Shown here piece by piece: positions 1 through 7,875 of a DNA stretch of 64,000 nt. The translations under genes were made by a program, and so were the position numbers. The stretch's first letter is position 1. Every line of letters begins with the position of its first letter. The notes beneath the pieces were generated by a model, which had not been told where the DNA came from, made no database searches, and worked only from the letters and a program-made list of their open reading frames with translations. Source of the stretch: IGN3 sp036170275 (lineage in GTDB: Bacteria; Bacteroidota; Ignavibacteria; Ignavibacteriales; Ignavibacteriaceae); contig JAVHOU010000223.1 of the NCBI GenBank assembly GCA_036170275.1, forward strand, positions 13,531 to 77,530, given 5' to 3'.

Positions 1-2007
1 TCCATCAGCGGGCATTTTACTTACAGGAAGTAAATCACCTTCACCCGAAATCATTTTTGCAGTTACTTCTTTTACGAAATCTGGTGCATTGCCTGAAACT
101 GCCGGCTGCATTTGTAGTTTGCTTGTAATATTATTTGGAACTTTAACTTCAAAAAGATTTTCAACTGTTTTATCAACAGCATTAAAATTCATCTGAACAA
201 TCTTATCGCCTTTAGCGCCATAAGTTTTTTTGATAGAATCCTTAATCATACCAATTGCTTTTTCCTGCGGAAAGATATTTGAGATTGCAAAAAAGCAAGT
301 TTGCATAATTGTATTTATTCTAACGCCCATTCCGGTTTCTTCACCAACTTTGTAAGCATCGATTATCCAGAATTTCATTTTCTTATTGATAAGATCTTTC
401 TGAACTTTTTCAGGTAAAGAATCCCAAACATGTTCTTTATCAACCTTTGTGTTTAATAAGAAAGTTGCACCATCACTTGCATCCTTTAGCATATCCCATT
501 GCTCTAAAAATACCTGCTGATGGCTTGCAACAAATTTTGCTTTATTAATCAGATAAGTTGATTTGATTTCTTTTGGTCCGAAACGTAAATGGGAAACAGT
601 TGTTGAACCGGATTTTTTAGAATCGTAAACAAAATATCCCTGAGCAAAATAATCTGTTCCTTCACCAATAATCTTAATTGAATTTTTATTTGCGCCAACA
701 GTTCCATCAGCACCCAAGCCATAAAATTTGCCTGTAAAAGTTTCATCAGTTTCAACAGAAAATGTTGGATCAAAATCTAAACTGCTATGTGTAACGTCTT
801 CAATAATTCCAACTGTAAAATGATTTTTTGGTTTTTGATTTAATAGATTATCAAACACAGATTTAATCATTGCAGGTGTAAATTCTTTTGATGATAAACC
901 GTAACGTCCTCCAACAACTTTAGGAAAACTAAACTGAAGCTCGCCAGCCATATACTTTTCTGATATTGCGCCAAGTACATCAAGATAAAGTGGTTCACCG
1001 CCGGCGCCAGGTTCTTTTGTTCTATCCAAAACTGCAATTGATTTTGTAGTTTTAGGAAGTGCTTTAACAAAAAGATCGATTGAAAATGGTCTGTATAATC
1101 TAACTTTTAGCAATCCAACTTTTTCGCCTTTGTTTACCAAGTAATTAACGGTTTCTTCAGCAGCTTCATTTCCTGATCCCATCATAATAATTACTCGTTC
1201 TGCATCAGGAGCGCCAACGTAATCAAATAAATGATATTGTCTTCCGGTAAGCTTTGCAAATTTATCCATATACTTTTGTACGATTGCAGGACAAGCATTG
1301 TAGAAAGGGTTTACGGTTTCTCTTCCCTGAAAATATACATCAGGATTTTGTGCAGTGCCTCTCATAAATGGATTATCAGGAGTTAAACCTCTTTTACGAT
1401 GCGCAATAACTAACTCATCATCCATCATTGCTTTCATATCATCTATGGTTAACTGTTCAATCTTCATTACTTCGTGTGATGTTCTGAATCCATCAAAGAA
1501 GTGAATAAAAGGAATGCGTGCTTCTAATGTTGCGGCTTGTGCAATCAATGCAAAATCCATTACTTCCTGAACTGAGTTTGATGATAAAAGGGCAAAACCT
1601 GTTGAGCGTGTTGCCATTACATCTGAGTGATCACCAAAGATAGAAAGTGCAGCAGCAGCAATTGATCTTGCTGAAACGTGAAAAACTGTTGAAGTTAATT
1701 CACCGGCAATCTTAAACATATTAGGAATCATTAACAGTAAACCCTGTGATGCGGTAAATGTTGTAGTTAATGCTCCGGTTTGTAATGCACCGTGCACACT
1801 TCCGGAAGCTCCGCCTTCACTTTGAAGTTCGCTAACTGAAGGAATCATTCCCCAAATATTTTTTTTATCAACTGCAGCCCAGGCATCGCACCACTCGCCC
1901 ATATTTGAAGAAGGAGTGATAGGATAAATAGCAATTACTTCGTTTGTATTATATGCTATATACGCTGCTGCTTCATTGCCATCGATTGTTACTTTTTTTC
2001 TGTCCAT
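1..2007 (-). CDS. nifJ: Pyruvate:ferredoxin (flavodoxin) oxidoreductase, N-terminal part
   Basis: The frame is open from an ATG at 2007 (MDRKKVTIDGNEAAAY) for 669 codons to the window edge, so the C-terminal part is missing; the single-chain family is about 1180 residues. The N-terminal motif YPITPSS, with Thr31, is the conserved pyruvate-site motif of PFOR domain I. It is followed by typical domain I and II sequence (SEGGASGSVHGAL, FDGFRTSHE) and the start of the gamma-like region. The enzyme converts pyruvate, CoA and oxidised ferredoxin to acetyl-CoA, CO2 and reduced ferredoxin in the cytoplasm. It would feed low-potential electrons to central metabolism and pairs thematically with the indolepyruvate oxidoreductase at 30.6 kb. 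The iron-sulphur and TPP-binding halves cannot be checked here. Confidence 0.95.
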   Translation of the reverse strand, partial: MDRKKVTIDGNEAAAYIAYNTNEVIAIYPITPSSNMGEWCDAWAAVDKKNIWGMIPSVSELQSEGGASGSVHGALQTGALTTTFTASQGLLLMIPNMFKIAGELTSTVFHVSARSIAAAALSIFGDHSDVMATRSTGFALLSSNSVQEVMDFALIAQAATLEARIPFIHFFDGFRTSHEVMKIEQLTIDDMKAMMDDELVIAHRKRGLTPDNPFMRGTAQNPDVYFQGRETVNPFYNACPAIVQKYMDKFAKLTGRQYHLFDYVGAPDAERVIIMMGSGNEAAEETVNYLVNKGEKVGLLKVRLYRPFSIDLFVKALPKTTKSIAVLDRTKEPGAGGEPLYLDVLGAISEKYMAGELQFSFPKVVGGRYGLSSKEFTPAMIKSVFDNLLNQKPKNHFTVGIIEDVTHSSLDFDPTFSVETDETFTGKFYGLGADGTVGANKNSIKIIGEGTDYFAQGYFVYDSKKSGSTTVSHLRFGPKEIKSTYLINKAKFVASHQQVFLEQWDMLKDASDGATFLLNTKVDKEHVWDSLPEKVQKDLINKKMKFWIIDAYKVGEETGMGVRINTIMQTCFFAISNIFPQEKAIGMIKDSIKKTYGAKGDKIVQMNFNAVDKTVENLFEVKVPNNITSKLQMQPAVSGNAPDFVKEVTAKMISGEGDLLPVSKMPADG

Positions 2008-2229
2008 TATTAATCCGTTAAGTTATTAGTTTGAAATTTTTTCGGTTATTAAGTGCCTATGTTTACCCAATAATAGTACCAAGCAAATATCCCTAAAAAC
2101 GAAGATTTTGGATGATAATCAAATAAATATTTTAAATGTGAAGAATTAAAGAGAAGGGCTTTTCCCACTTTTAAGAATAATGTTTTTGAAATGGAAACTG
2201 TTACGGTTTGTTAAATAATTCATCCAGAG

Positions 2230-2327
2230 CGGAATGATGGAGTAATGGAATGTTGGAGTTTTGGGAGTAATAAAATTTAATTCCATTATTCCATAACTTC
2301 ATTACTCCAGCATTCCATAATTCCAAC
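2230..2327. repeat. Long imperfect inverted repeat in the 2008-2414 gap
   Basis: Arms of about 45 bases (about 2231-2275 and 2280-2327) read roughly as GGAATG.TGGAGTAATGGA and its complement, so a transcript would fold into one long hairpin. The sequence is built from a degenerate TGGAATnnTGGA unit, so it is also an internal direct repeat. The rest of the 407-base gap between nifJ and the next gene holds the divergent upstream regions and nothing else that I recognise. Confidence 0.7.
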
Positions 2328-2414
2328 TTCTCGTTGTGATTAAATAAGTAATAATCTAAATTTGCACGCGGGCATTATCACTTACAATTTTTAATTACAT
2401 TTTCAGGAGGTAAG

Positions 2415-2693
2415 ATGGATCCTTTGAATACCGGTTTTACAAACAACTATAAACCAATGACGATTGGCGACTGGTTAATAACTTTTCTGATTCAGGCAAT
2501 TCCTTTAGTTGGATTTGTTATGCTTTTCGTATGGGCTTTTGGTGATGGAACTCATCCAAGTAAAAAATCGTGGGCACAAGCATCATTAATTTTTGCATTA
2601 ATAATATTAGTGCTTGTAATTATTTTCATAGCCGCACTCTGGTCAATCATTGGATCTTTCTTTAGCGGTGGATATAATATCAGAAGTGTTTAA
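2415..2693 (+). CDS. Small two-helix membrane protein, function unknown
   Basis: 92 residues. The start is fixed by a strong Shine-Dalgarno AGGAGG at 2405-2410, four bases before the ATG. Two hydrophobic segments, residues about 18-43 (WLITFLIQAIPLVGFVMLFVWAF) and 58-83, are separated by a short polar loop (GDGTHPSKKSWAQ). The pattern 'GDWL.T.LI..IPLVGFVMLFVWAF' occurs in small uncharacterised membrane proteins of Bacteroidota and Firmicutes; I know of no function. The gene stands alone and is followed by a perfect hairpin at 2715-2745. Confidence 0.85.
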   Translation: MDPLNTGFTNNYKPMTIGDWLITFLIQAIPLVGFVMLFVWAFGDGTHPSKKSWAQASLIFALIILVLVIIFIAALWSIIGSFFSGGYNIRSV

Positions 2694-2714
2694 GTTTTTT
2701 TATTGATTATATAA

Positions 2715-2745
2715 CAAACCCAGTTTCTTAAAGAAACTGGGTTTG
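2715..2745. terminator. 15-bp palindromic hairpin after the small membrane protein
   Basis: A perfect inverted repeat (CAAACCCAGTTTCTT, one A, then its complement) starts 22 bases after the stop codon at 2693. No long T-run follows, so it may work as a hairpin terminator/mRNA stabiliser or be a dispersed repeat. A near-identical copy lies at 6755-6785, again just after a + strand gene. Confidence 0.6.
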
Positions 2746-2777
2746 TGATTTGAAAATAATTGTAGTAAAAATTCAAA

Positions 2778-3680
2778 CTAAGTGTGTGCATTTTTTGCAC
2801 AAACTAAATCTATTTTGTTCTTAATAATTTTCCATTCATTTTCAGTAACCTTAAAATTTGTTCCTTGGCTTTGTCTAAAAATACTAAGGTTTTCTAACCC
2901 GGCTGTTTTTCTTAAATCTTCTTTTGTGATTGGGCTATTTAACAGATTAATTTTTAACTCCATTTTTACTCTTAGTCGTTTTTTGTTTTTATCATTTGAA
3001 TCAATCCAATATTTTTCTTCTTTTTCAGGAGCGATTAGAAATTCGGAATTTGAGACTATTTCAGTAACAGCATAAATTCCACCTTCACGACCAGACAACC
3101 AAATTAATCCGATGTCTCCTATATAAATTTCATTCTTATATTGATTTACTAACCAATGCTTTTCTTGGCCTATTTCATCATCAGCCAAAGCATTTAATAT
3201 ATCATAGCGATTTGGATTTGCTTGAAAAATCCAAACATGATTAGTTTGTGGTAAAGCTAAAGAATGATCTTCCTTTTTTGTTACTTGAAATTCTTTTGAA
3301 TCTAAGTATCTATAATTGTATTTGGATGCAATCTCATTTAGCTTATTTATTCCAAGTTCATTACATTCAATTCCAATTGTCTCTAAAAATTTTCTTCTTT
3401 CTGCAGGGATAATATTCGCACATAAAATAAGTTCAACAAAACTTTCAGGTTCTTCATTTTTTAATAAACCATAATATTCCATTACTTGACCAGAAGCATC
3501 TCTAGAAAGAATTCCACGTTTCACTTCAACAATAACATTACGTTCAAATTTGTCTTTGAATATAATATCTGCAAAACATCTACCTAATTTTACTTGCTGT
3601 CCAACTAATTGAAATCCTGAGGCAGGAAAAAAATCTTCTGGATACTTTGCAATTAGATTCTCTATGTCTTTTTCAAGCAT
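2778..3680 (-). CDS. PD-(D/E)XK nuclease fused to an EVE domain
   Basis: 300 residues with two parts. Residues about 1-120 look like a NucS/DUF91-type PD-(D/E)XK nuclease: Asp38 in FADIIF and the pair Glu52-x-Lys54 in VIVEVKRG fit the catalytic signature. Residues about 147-290 look like an EVE (PUA-like) domain: it opens with HVWIFQANPNRYDI, then WLVNQYKNEIYIGDIGLIW and GGIYAVTEIVS. EVE domains of this kind bind modified bases in DNA or RNA and are often joined to nucleases in modification-dependent restriction. The gene stands alone with no methylase beside it, and a repeat element lies directly upstream (3710-3834). A role in restricting modified foreign DNA is inference. Confidence 0.75.
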   Translation of the reverse strand: MLEKDIENLIAKYPEDFFPASGFQLVGQQVKLGRCFADIIFKDKFERNVIVEVKRGILSRDASGQVMEYYGLLKNEEPESFVELILCANIIPAERRKFLETIGIECNELGINKLNEIASKYNYRYLDSKEFQVTKKEDHSLALPQTNHVWIFQANPNRYDILNALADDEIGQEKHWLVNQYKNEIYIGDIGLIWLSGREGGIYAVTEIVSNSEFLIAPEKEEKYWIDSNDKNKKRLRVKMELKINLLNSPITKEDLRKTAGLENLSIFRQSQGTNFKVTENEWKIIKNKIDLVCAKNAHT

Positions 3681-3709
3681 ATAGTTTATTTGATAATAAA
3701 ACCATCAAT

Positions 3710-3834
3710 TGCCACGACTTTTAAGTCGTGGAATTTTTAGCACACAAATTTGGGGCTTTAGCCAAACATTAAACTCATTTTGGCTAAAGCCTATTTCTAT
3801 TTTTTATTTTCTCCACGACCTGAAGGTCGTGGCT
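3710..3834. repeat. Composite palindromic element, copy 1
   Basis: About 125 bp with palindromes at both ends and a palindromic pair inside: CCACGACTTTTAAGTCGTGG at 3712-3731, GGCTTTAGCC at 3754-3763 with GGCTAAAGCC at 3782-3791, and CCACGACC-TGAA-GGTCGTGG at 3813-3832. The same architecture recurs at 32196-32322. It has no coding capacity, so it looks like a small non-autonomous (MITE- or REP-like) element. Confidence 0.75.
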
Positions 3835-3878
3835 ATTTTAAACGATTCAATCATTCAATCATGCATCCATGCATTTTT

Positions 3879-4961
3879 TTAACTATGTCTTACAGAAATT
3901 ATATCCCCGTCTTTAACAATATATTCTTTTCCTTCAAGTCGCCACTTGCCAAGCTCTTTTGCTTTTGCGAATGAGCCTGTTTCAATAAAGTCATTGTATG
4001 AAACAACTTCTGCACGGATAAACTTTTTAAAAAAGTCTGTGTGGATTTCTCCCGCCGCTTCTTGTGCCGTCATTCCTTTTTTAATTGTCCACGCACGGCA
4101 TTCATCTTCACCGGCGGTAAGAAATGATTGGAGTCCGAGTAAATCATAAGCTTCTCTAATCAACTTATCCAAAGCGGATTCAGTAATTCCATAATCATTC
4201 ATAAAAACTTTTGCATCTTCTTCAGGAAGATCAGCCATTTCTTTTTCAATCTGACCAAAGAACGATAATGCTTTTGTATTATGCCCAAGTTTATGCTTAA
4301 CAAGTTCTTCCATATACTTTTCTGTGTCATTTATTTGTGATTCACCAAAGTTTAAAGCTATAAGCATCGGCTTAACAGAAAGTAACTGATAAGTTTTTAA
4401 AATGTGTAATTCATCTTTTGTAAGATTTGTATCACGTAATGGCTTTTCAGTCTGAAGAATTTCATAACACTTTTCAAGCACAGGCAATTCGCGTTTAAGA
4501 TTATCATCTTGAGTTTTTAATATTTGTTTCTTAATGCTTTCCAATCTTTTTTCAACAATTGCCAAATCGGATAAAATAAATTCCGTTTCAAATGAATTTA
4601 TATCTCGCATCATATTTATAGAATCATCAGGATGGGGAACAGCTGGGTTATCAAATAATCTAACAACCTGAACAAGCGCATCATTGGTTTTTACTTTGCT
4701 CAGAAAATTCCCTGTAAACTGTGTTGAGCCTGAATCACCTTTTTGCAATCCAACAACATCAACCACTTCAATTGTGGCATTAACTTTTTTCTTTGGAACA
4801 AACATTTCAGTTAACTTGTCCAATCGCGCATCGGGAACTTTTATCATAGCTTGATGTGCTTCAGATTTTGTTAGCTCGTTTGGATCGAGTAAAGTTTTTG
4901 TTATCGTTTGAAAGAGAGTTGATTTTCCTGTAAATGGTAGTCCAACAATTCCTATTTGCAT
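3879..4961 (-). CDS. ychF: Ribosome-binding ATPase YchF (Obg/OLA1 family)
   Basis: 360 residues, the usual length. The P-loop GLPFTGKST is at residues 7-15, switch region motif VVDVVGLQKGDSGS at about 67-80, and the family's coiled-coil insertion follows. The C-terminus is a TGS domain (RAWTIKKGMTAQEAAGEIHTDF, ending GDIISVRHS). YchF/OLA1 proteins prefer ATP over GTP, associate with ribosomes and are linked to oxidative-stress responses. The gene is monocistronic. The ATG at 4961 begins directly at the canonical N-terminus MQIGIVG. Next to it a composite repeat lies at 3710-3834, downstream of the stop. Confidence 0.95.
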   Translation of the reverse strand: MQIGIVGLPFTGKSTLFQTITKTLLDPNELTKSEAHQAMIKVPDARLDKLTEMFVPKKKVNATIEVVDVVGLQKGDSGSTQFTGNFLSKVKTNDALVQVVRLFDNPAVPHPDDSINMMRDINSFETEFILSDLAIVEKRLESIKKQILKTQDDNLKRELPVLEKCYEILQTEKPLRDTNLTKDELHILKTYQLLSVKPMLIALNFGESQINDTEKYMEELVKHKLGHNTKALSFFGQIEKEMADLPEEDAKVFMNDYGITESALDKLIREAYDLLGLQSFLTAGEDECRAWTIKKGMTAQEAAGEIHTDFFKKFIRAEVVSYNDFIETGSFAKAKELGKWRLEGKEYIVKDGDIISVRHS

Positions 4962-5364
4962 TTATTCCTCTTAATTCAAAATGATTTTCTTAATAATTAT
5001 ACACAAATATACTAAGATTATTTTAGTCTGAATTTTGTAAAACAGTTCGCCGCGGCGAATTATTCTGATATTGCCACACCACTTTTCAAATTAAAACAAG
5101 CAGACTAAAGTCTGCACTACGAAAATTTAAAATTAACAGTAGAAATCTCTTGACAATGCTTAGCTCAAAAATTATCTTGCATCAGAAATTCAAATAAAAA
5201 ATCTTGAACAAAAGACTTACATATCGTTTCATATCTTTTTCAGCTGCTTCTCTCTGGCGCTGGCGCCGCTAATCTATTACATATTCTTAAAATCCGTTTA
5301 AAGTTTTTTAACTCTTAGTTAAACACTAATTATTTATTCATTAATTTATTTAAAGGAGTACTCA
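4962..5364. other. 403-base divergent intergenic region with two short palindromes
   Basis: It separates ychF (minus) from the trpB-type gene (plus) and must hold both promoters. Palindromes seen are TTCGCCGCGGCGAA at 5046-5059 (the same 14-mer recurs at 35800-35813) and GCAGACTAAAGTCTGC at 5100-5115 (related to a palindrome at 41294-41311). A GC-rich patch with GGCGCTGGCGCC lies near 5260. I see no ORF or RNA gene. The Shine-Dalgarno of the next gene is AAGGAG at 5353-5358. Confidence 0.6.
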
Positions 5365-6732
5365 ATGAGCACATCAAAAAAAATTCTGTTGGATGAATCA
5401 GAAATACCTCAGAACTATTACAACATTCAGGCAGATATGCCAAATCCGATGCTTCCACCGCTTCATCCCGGCACAAAACAGCCAATTGGACCGGAAGACC
5501 TTGCCACAATTTTTCCTATGGAGCTTATCAAACAAGAAGTATCAAAAGAAAGATATATTGAAATTCCAGATGAAGTAAGAAAAATTTATAAAATGTATCG
5601 TCCAACTCCGCTTTATCGCGCAACTGATTTAGAAAAGCTATTGAATACTCCGGCAAAAATTTATTATAAATATGAAGGTGTAAGTCCTGCAGGATCACAT
5701 AAACCAAACACAGCAATCGCTCAAGCGTATTACAATAAAATGGAAAGTGCAAAAGGGTTAGTTACTGAGACCGGTGCCGGACAGTGGGGAAGTGCTTTAA
5801 GTTTTGCGTGTCAGAAGTTTGGATTGAGCTGCGAAGTTTATATGGTCAAAGTTAGTTACGATCAAAAACCTTACAGAAAAGTTATGATGAATACCTGGGG
5901 TGCAACCGTTATTGCTTCACCGAGTAATAAAACAAATTCAGGCAGAAAAATTTTGGAACAAGACTCAAATTCTCCGGGCAGTTTGGGAATTGCAATTTCA
6001 GAAGCTGTTGAGAAAGCGGCAACAACTGAAGGAATAAACTATGCACTCGGCAGTGTGCTTAATCATGTTCTACTTCATCAAACAGTGATTGGACAAGAAG
6101 CTGTGAAACAATTGGAGATGGCGGGAGATTTTCCTGATATTGTAATTGCACCATTTGGCGGCGGTTCAAACTTTGCAGGAATTGCATTCCCATTTCTTCG
6201 TTACAATTTTCGGGAAGGTAAAAATGTTCGTTGCATTGCTGTTGAACCGGCATCTTGTCCAAAATTAACTAAAGGAGAATTTAGATATGATTTTGGTGAC
6301 ACTGCTGGATTAACTCCGCTCATTCCTATGTACACACTTGGGCACACATTCGTTCCAGCGCCAATTCATGCAGGTGGATTGCGTTATCATGGTGCCGGTG
6401 CAATTGTAAGTCAGTTATTAAAAGATAAGTTGATCGAAGCATCTGCAATTCAGCAGCTTGAATGTTTTGAAGCAGGAGTTAAGTTTGCACAAACTGAAGG
6501 AATAATTCCTGCACCTGAAGCAAATCACGGAATTGCTCAGGTTATTCGTGAAGCATTAAAAGCAAAAGTTGAAGGAAAACAAAAAACTATTCTCTTTAAT
6601 CTTTGCGGACACGGTTATTTTGATATGAGTGCTTACCAGGCTTACTTTAATGGTGAGCTGCATGATCATGAATTAACAGATAATGAACTTTACTCGGCAT
6701 TAAGAGAACTCGATACACCAGTTGCTGTGTAG
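5365..6732 (+). CDS. trpB: TrpB-like PLP enzyme (tryptophan synthase beta chain, TrpB2 type)
   Basis: 455 residues, matching the longer TrpB2 form rather than the roughly 400-residue TrpB1. The PLP-binding lysine is Lys113 in AGSHKPNTA, the catalytic glutamate is Glu135 in TETGAGQWG, and the phosphate-binding loop GGGSN is at 265-269. It would condense indole with serine to tryptophan. No trpA or other trp gene is adjacent, which fits TrpB2 proteins thought to salvage indole without the alpha subunit. Start: AAGGAG six bases before the ATG. A hairpin follows at 6755-6785. Confidence 0.9.
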   Translation: MSTSKKILLDESEIPQNYYNIQADMPNPMLPPLHPGTKQPIGPEDLATIFPMELIKQEVSKERYIEIPDEVRKIYKMYRPTPLYRATDLEKLLNTPAKIYYKYEGVSPAGSHKPNTAIAQAYYNKMESAKGLVTETGAGQWGSALSFACQKFGLSCEVYMVKVSYDQKPYRKVMMNTWGATVIASPSNKTNSGRKILEQDSNSPGSLGIAISEAVEKAATTEGINYALGSVLNHVLLHQTVIGQEAVKQLEMAGDFPDIVIAPFGGGSNFAGIAFPFLRYNFREGKNVRCIAVEPASCPKLTKGEFRYDFGDTAGLTPLIPMYTLGHTFVPAPIHAGGLRYHGAGAIVSQLLKDKLIEASAIQQLECFEAGVKFAQTEGIIPAPEANHGIAQVIREALKAKVEGKQKTILFNLCGHGYFDMSAYQAYFNGELHDHELTDNELYSALRELDTPVAV

Positions 6733-6754
6733 TTATTAAATAATTAGTCTATTA

Positions 6755-6785
6755 CAAACCCAATTTCTTAAAGAAATTGGGTTTG
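6755..6785. terminator. 15-bp palindromic hairpin after trpB
   Basis: A perfect inverted repeat CAAACCCAATTTCTT-A-complement begins 23 bases after the trpB stop. It differs from the hairpin at 2715-2745 by one base in each arm, and the two changes compensate (G-C replaced by A-T), so pairing is kept. Confidence 0.6.
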
Positions 6786-6869
6786 TCGTTTAAGCTGATT
6801 CTGGTAAGGGTAATAATTTTAAAATTATGATCTTACTTAAAATTTCAAATATTTAAGCATAGTAAATAA

Positions 6870-6925
6870 AGGGCTGACTCATCTAAAAGATGTAGTTCCT
6901 TTTTCATCCTTTTGCTGGATTGCCC
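6870..6925. repeat. Dispersed sequence upstream of the M48 gene
   Basis: A stretch with ends AGGGC/GCCCT and the core ACTCATCTAAAAGATG followed by TTCCTTTTTCATCC. A similar, more degenerate copy occurs at 61512-61559 upstream of the LacI gene. No coding capacity. Confidence 0.4.
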
Positions 6926-7000
6926 TACTATAAACATTTTTATATATTTTAATTAATAATGATATTGATCAATAAAATATTATCAACCAAGAGGTCTAAA

Positions 7001-7804
7001 ATGAAACTATTAAAAATATTTGTTCCGATCATTTTACTAGCACTTACTGTTTATTACTGTAGCACTGTTCCAATTACAGGAAGATCACAGCTTAGCCTTA
7101 TTTCAGCAAGTGAAATGAACTCTATGAGTTTTGCACAGTATGGTGATTTTTTAAAACAAAGTAAAATAAGTTCTAACAAAACTACTGTTGATATGGTCAA
7201 AAGAGTTGGAGTTAAAATTCAACACGCTGTTGAAACTTATTTTGCGCAAAATAATTTATCCAAAGAGCTTGAAGGTTATGCCTGGGAATTTAATGTTGTG
7301 GAAAGTGAAGAAGTAAATGCTTGGTGTATGCCCGGGGGTAAAGTTGTTGTTTATACCGGAATTCTTCCTATCACAAAAGATGAAACGGGATTAGCCGTTG
7401 TAATGGGACACGAAATTGCTCACGCAATTGCTCAGCATGGTGCAGAAAGAATGAGTCAGGGACTATTGCAGCAGCTTGGCGGAGTTGCCTTATCAATTGC
7501 AATAAAAGATAAGCCGCAGGAAACACAAAATCTTTTTATGACTGCTTATGGAATTGGAACAACGGTTGGTGTAATGTTACCTTTTAGCAGAACACAGGAA
7601 AGTGAAGCAGACAGATTGGGATTAATATTTATGGCAATGGCAGGATATAATCCTAATTATGCTGTTGATTTTTGGACAAGAATGGCTGCTCAGGGCGGAG
7701 GTGGAAAACCACCAGAATTTTTAAGTACTCACCCTTCAGATGAAACAAGAATTGCAGATATAAAAAAAGAATTACCCGAAGCGTTAAGTTATTATAAAAA
7801 ATAA
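7001..7804 (+). CDS. M48-family zinc metalloprotease, lipoprotein
   Basis: 267 residues from the ATG at 7001, which I prefer over an upstream in-frame ATG at 6959: only 7001 has a purine-rich site (AGAGG) at the right distance, and it begins the signal peptide (MKLLKIFVPIILLALTVYYC). Cys20 fits a lipobox, so the protein is probably lipid-anchored in the envelope. The zinc site is HEIAH (His137, Glu138, His141) with the third ligand in ESEAD. This matches the periplasmic M48C/BepA-LoiP-like group, which act in outer-membrane protein quality control in other bacteria. It stands alone, and a two-way terminator separates it from the convergent M16 gene. Confidence 0.9.
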   Translation: MKLLKIFVPIILLALTVYYCSTVPITGRSQLSLISASEMNSMSFAQYGDFLKQSKISSNKTTVDMVKRVGVKIQHAVETYFAQNNLSKELEGYAWEFNVVESEEVNAWCMPGGKVVVYTGILPITKDETGLAVVMGHEIAHAIAQHGAERMSQGLLQQLGGVALSIAIKDKPQETQNLFMTAYGIGTTVGVMLPFSRTQESEADRLGLIFMAMAGYNPNYAVDFWTRMAAQGGGGKPPEFLSTHPSDETRIADIKKELPEALSYYKK

Positions 7805-7825
7805 ATCTGCCGTTTATTTAAAATT

Positions 7826-7862
7826 AAAAAGCCGAAACTTTTTAAATGGTTCCGGCTTTTTT
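7826..7862. terminator. Bidirectional intrinsic terminator between convergent genes
   Basis: AAAAAGCCG at 7826-7834 pairs with CGGCTTTTTT at 7853-7862 around an imperfect inner stem. The A-run on one side and T-run on the other let it serve both the M48 gene (+) and the M16 gene (-). Confidence 0.8.
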
Positions 7863-7875
7863 GAATCAAAAAAAA

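Noticed and set aside
549..1070. Two ORFs of 74 and 67 codons on the minus strand
   Set aside because: They lie within nifJ in a different frame; the nifJ protein is well conserved across the region.
3780..3974. 64-codon ORF on the plus strand
   Set aside because: It runs through the composite repeat and into the antisense of ychF.
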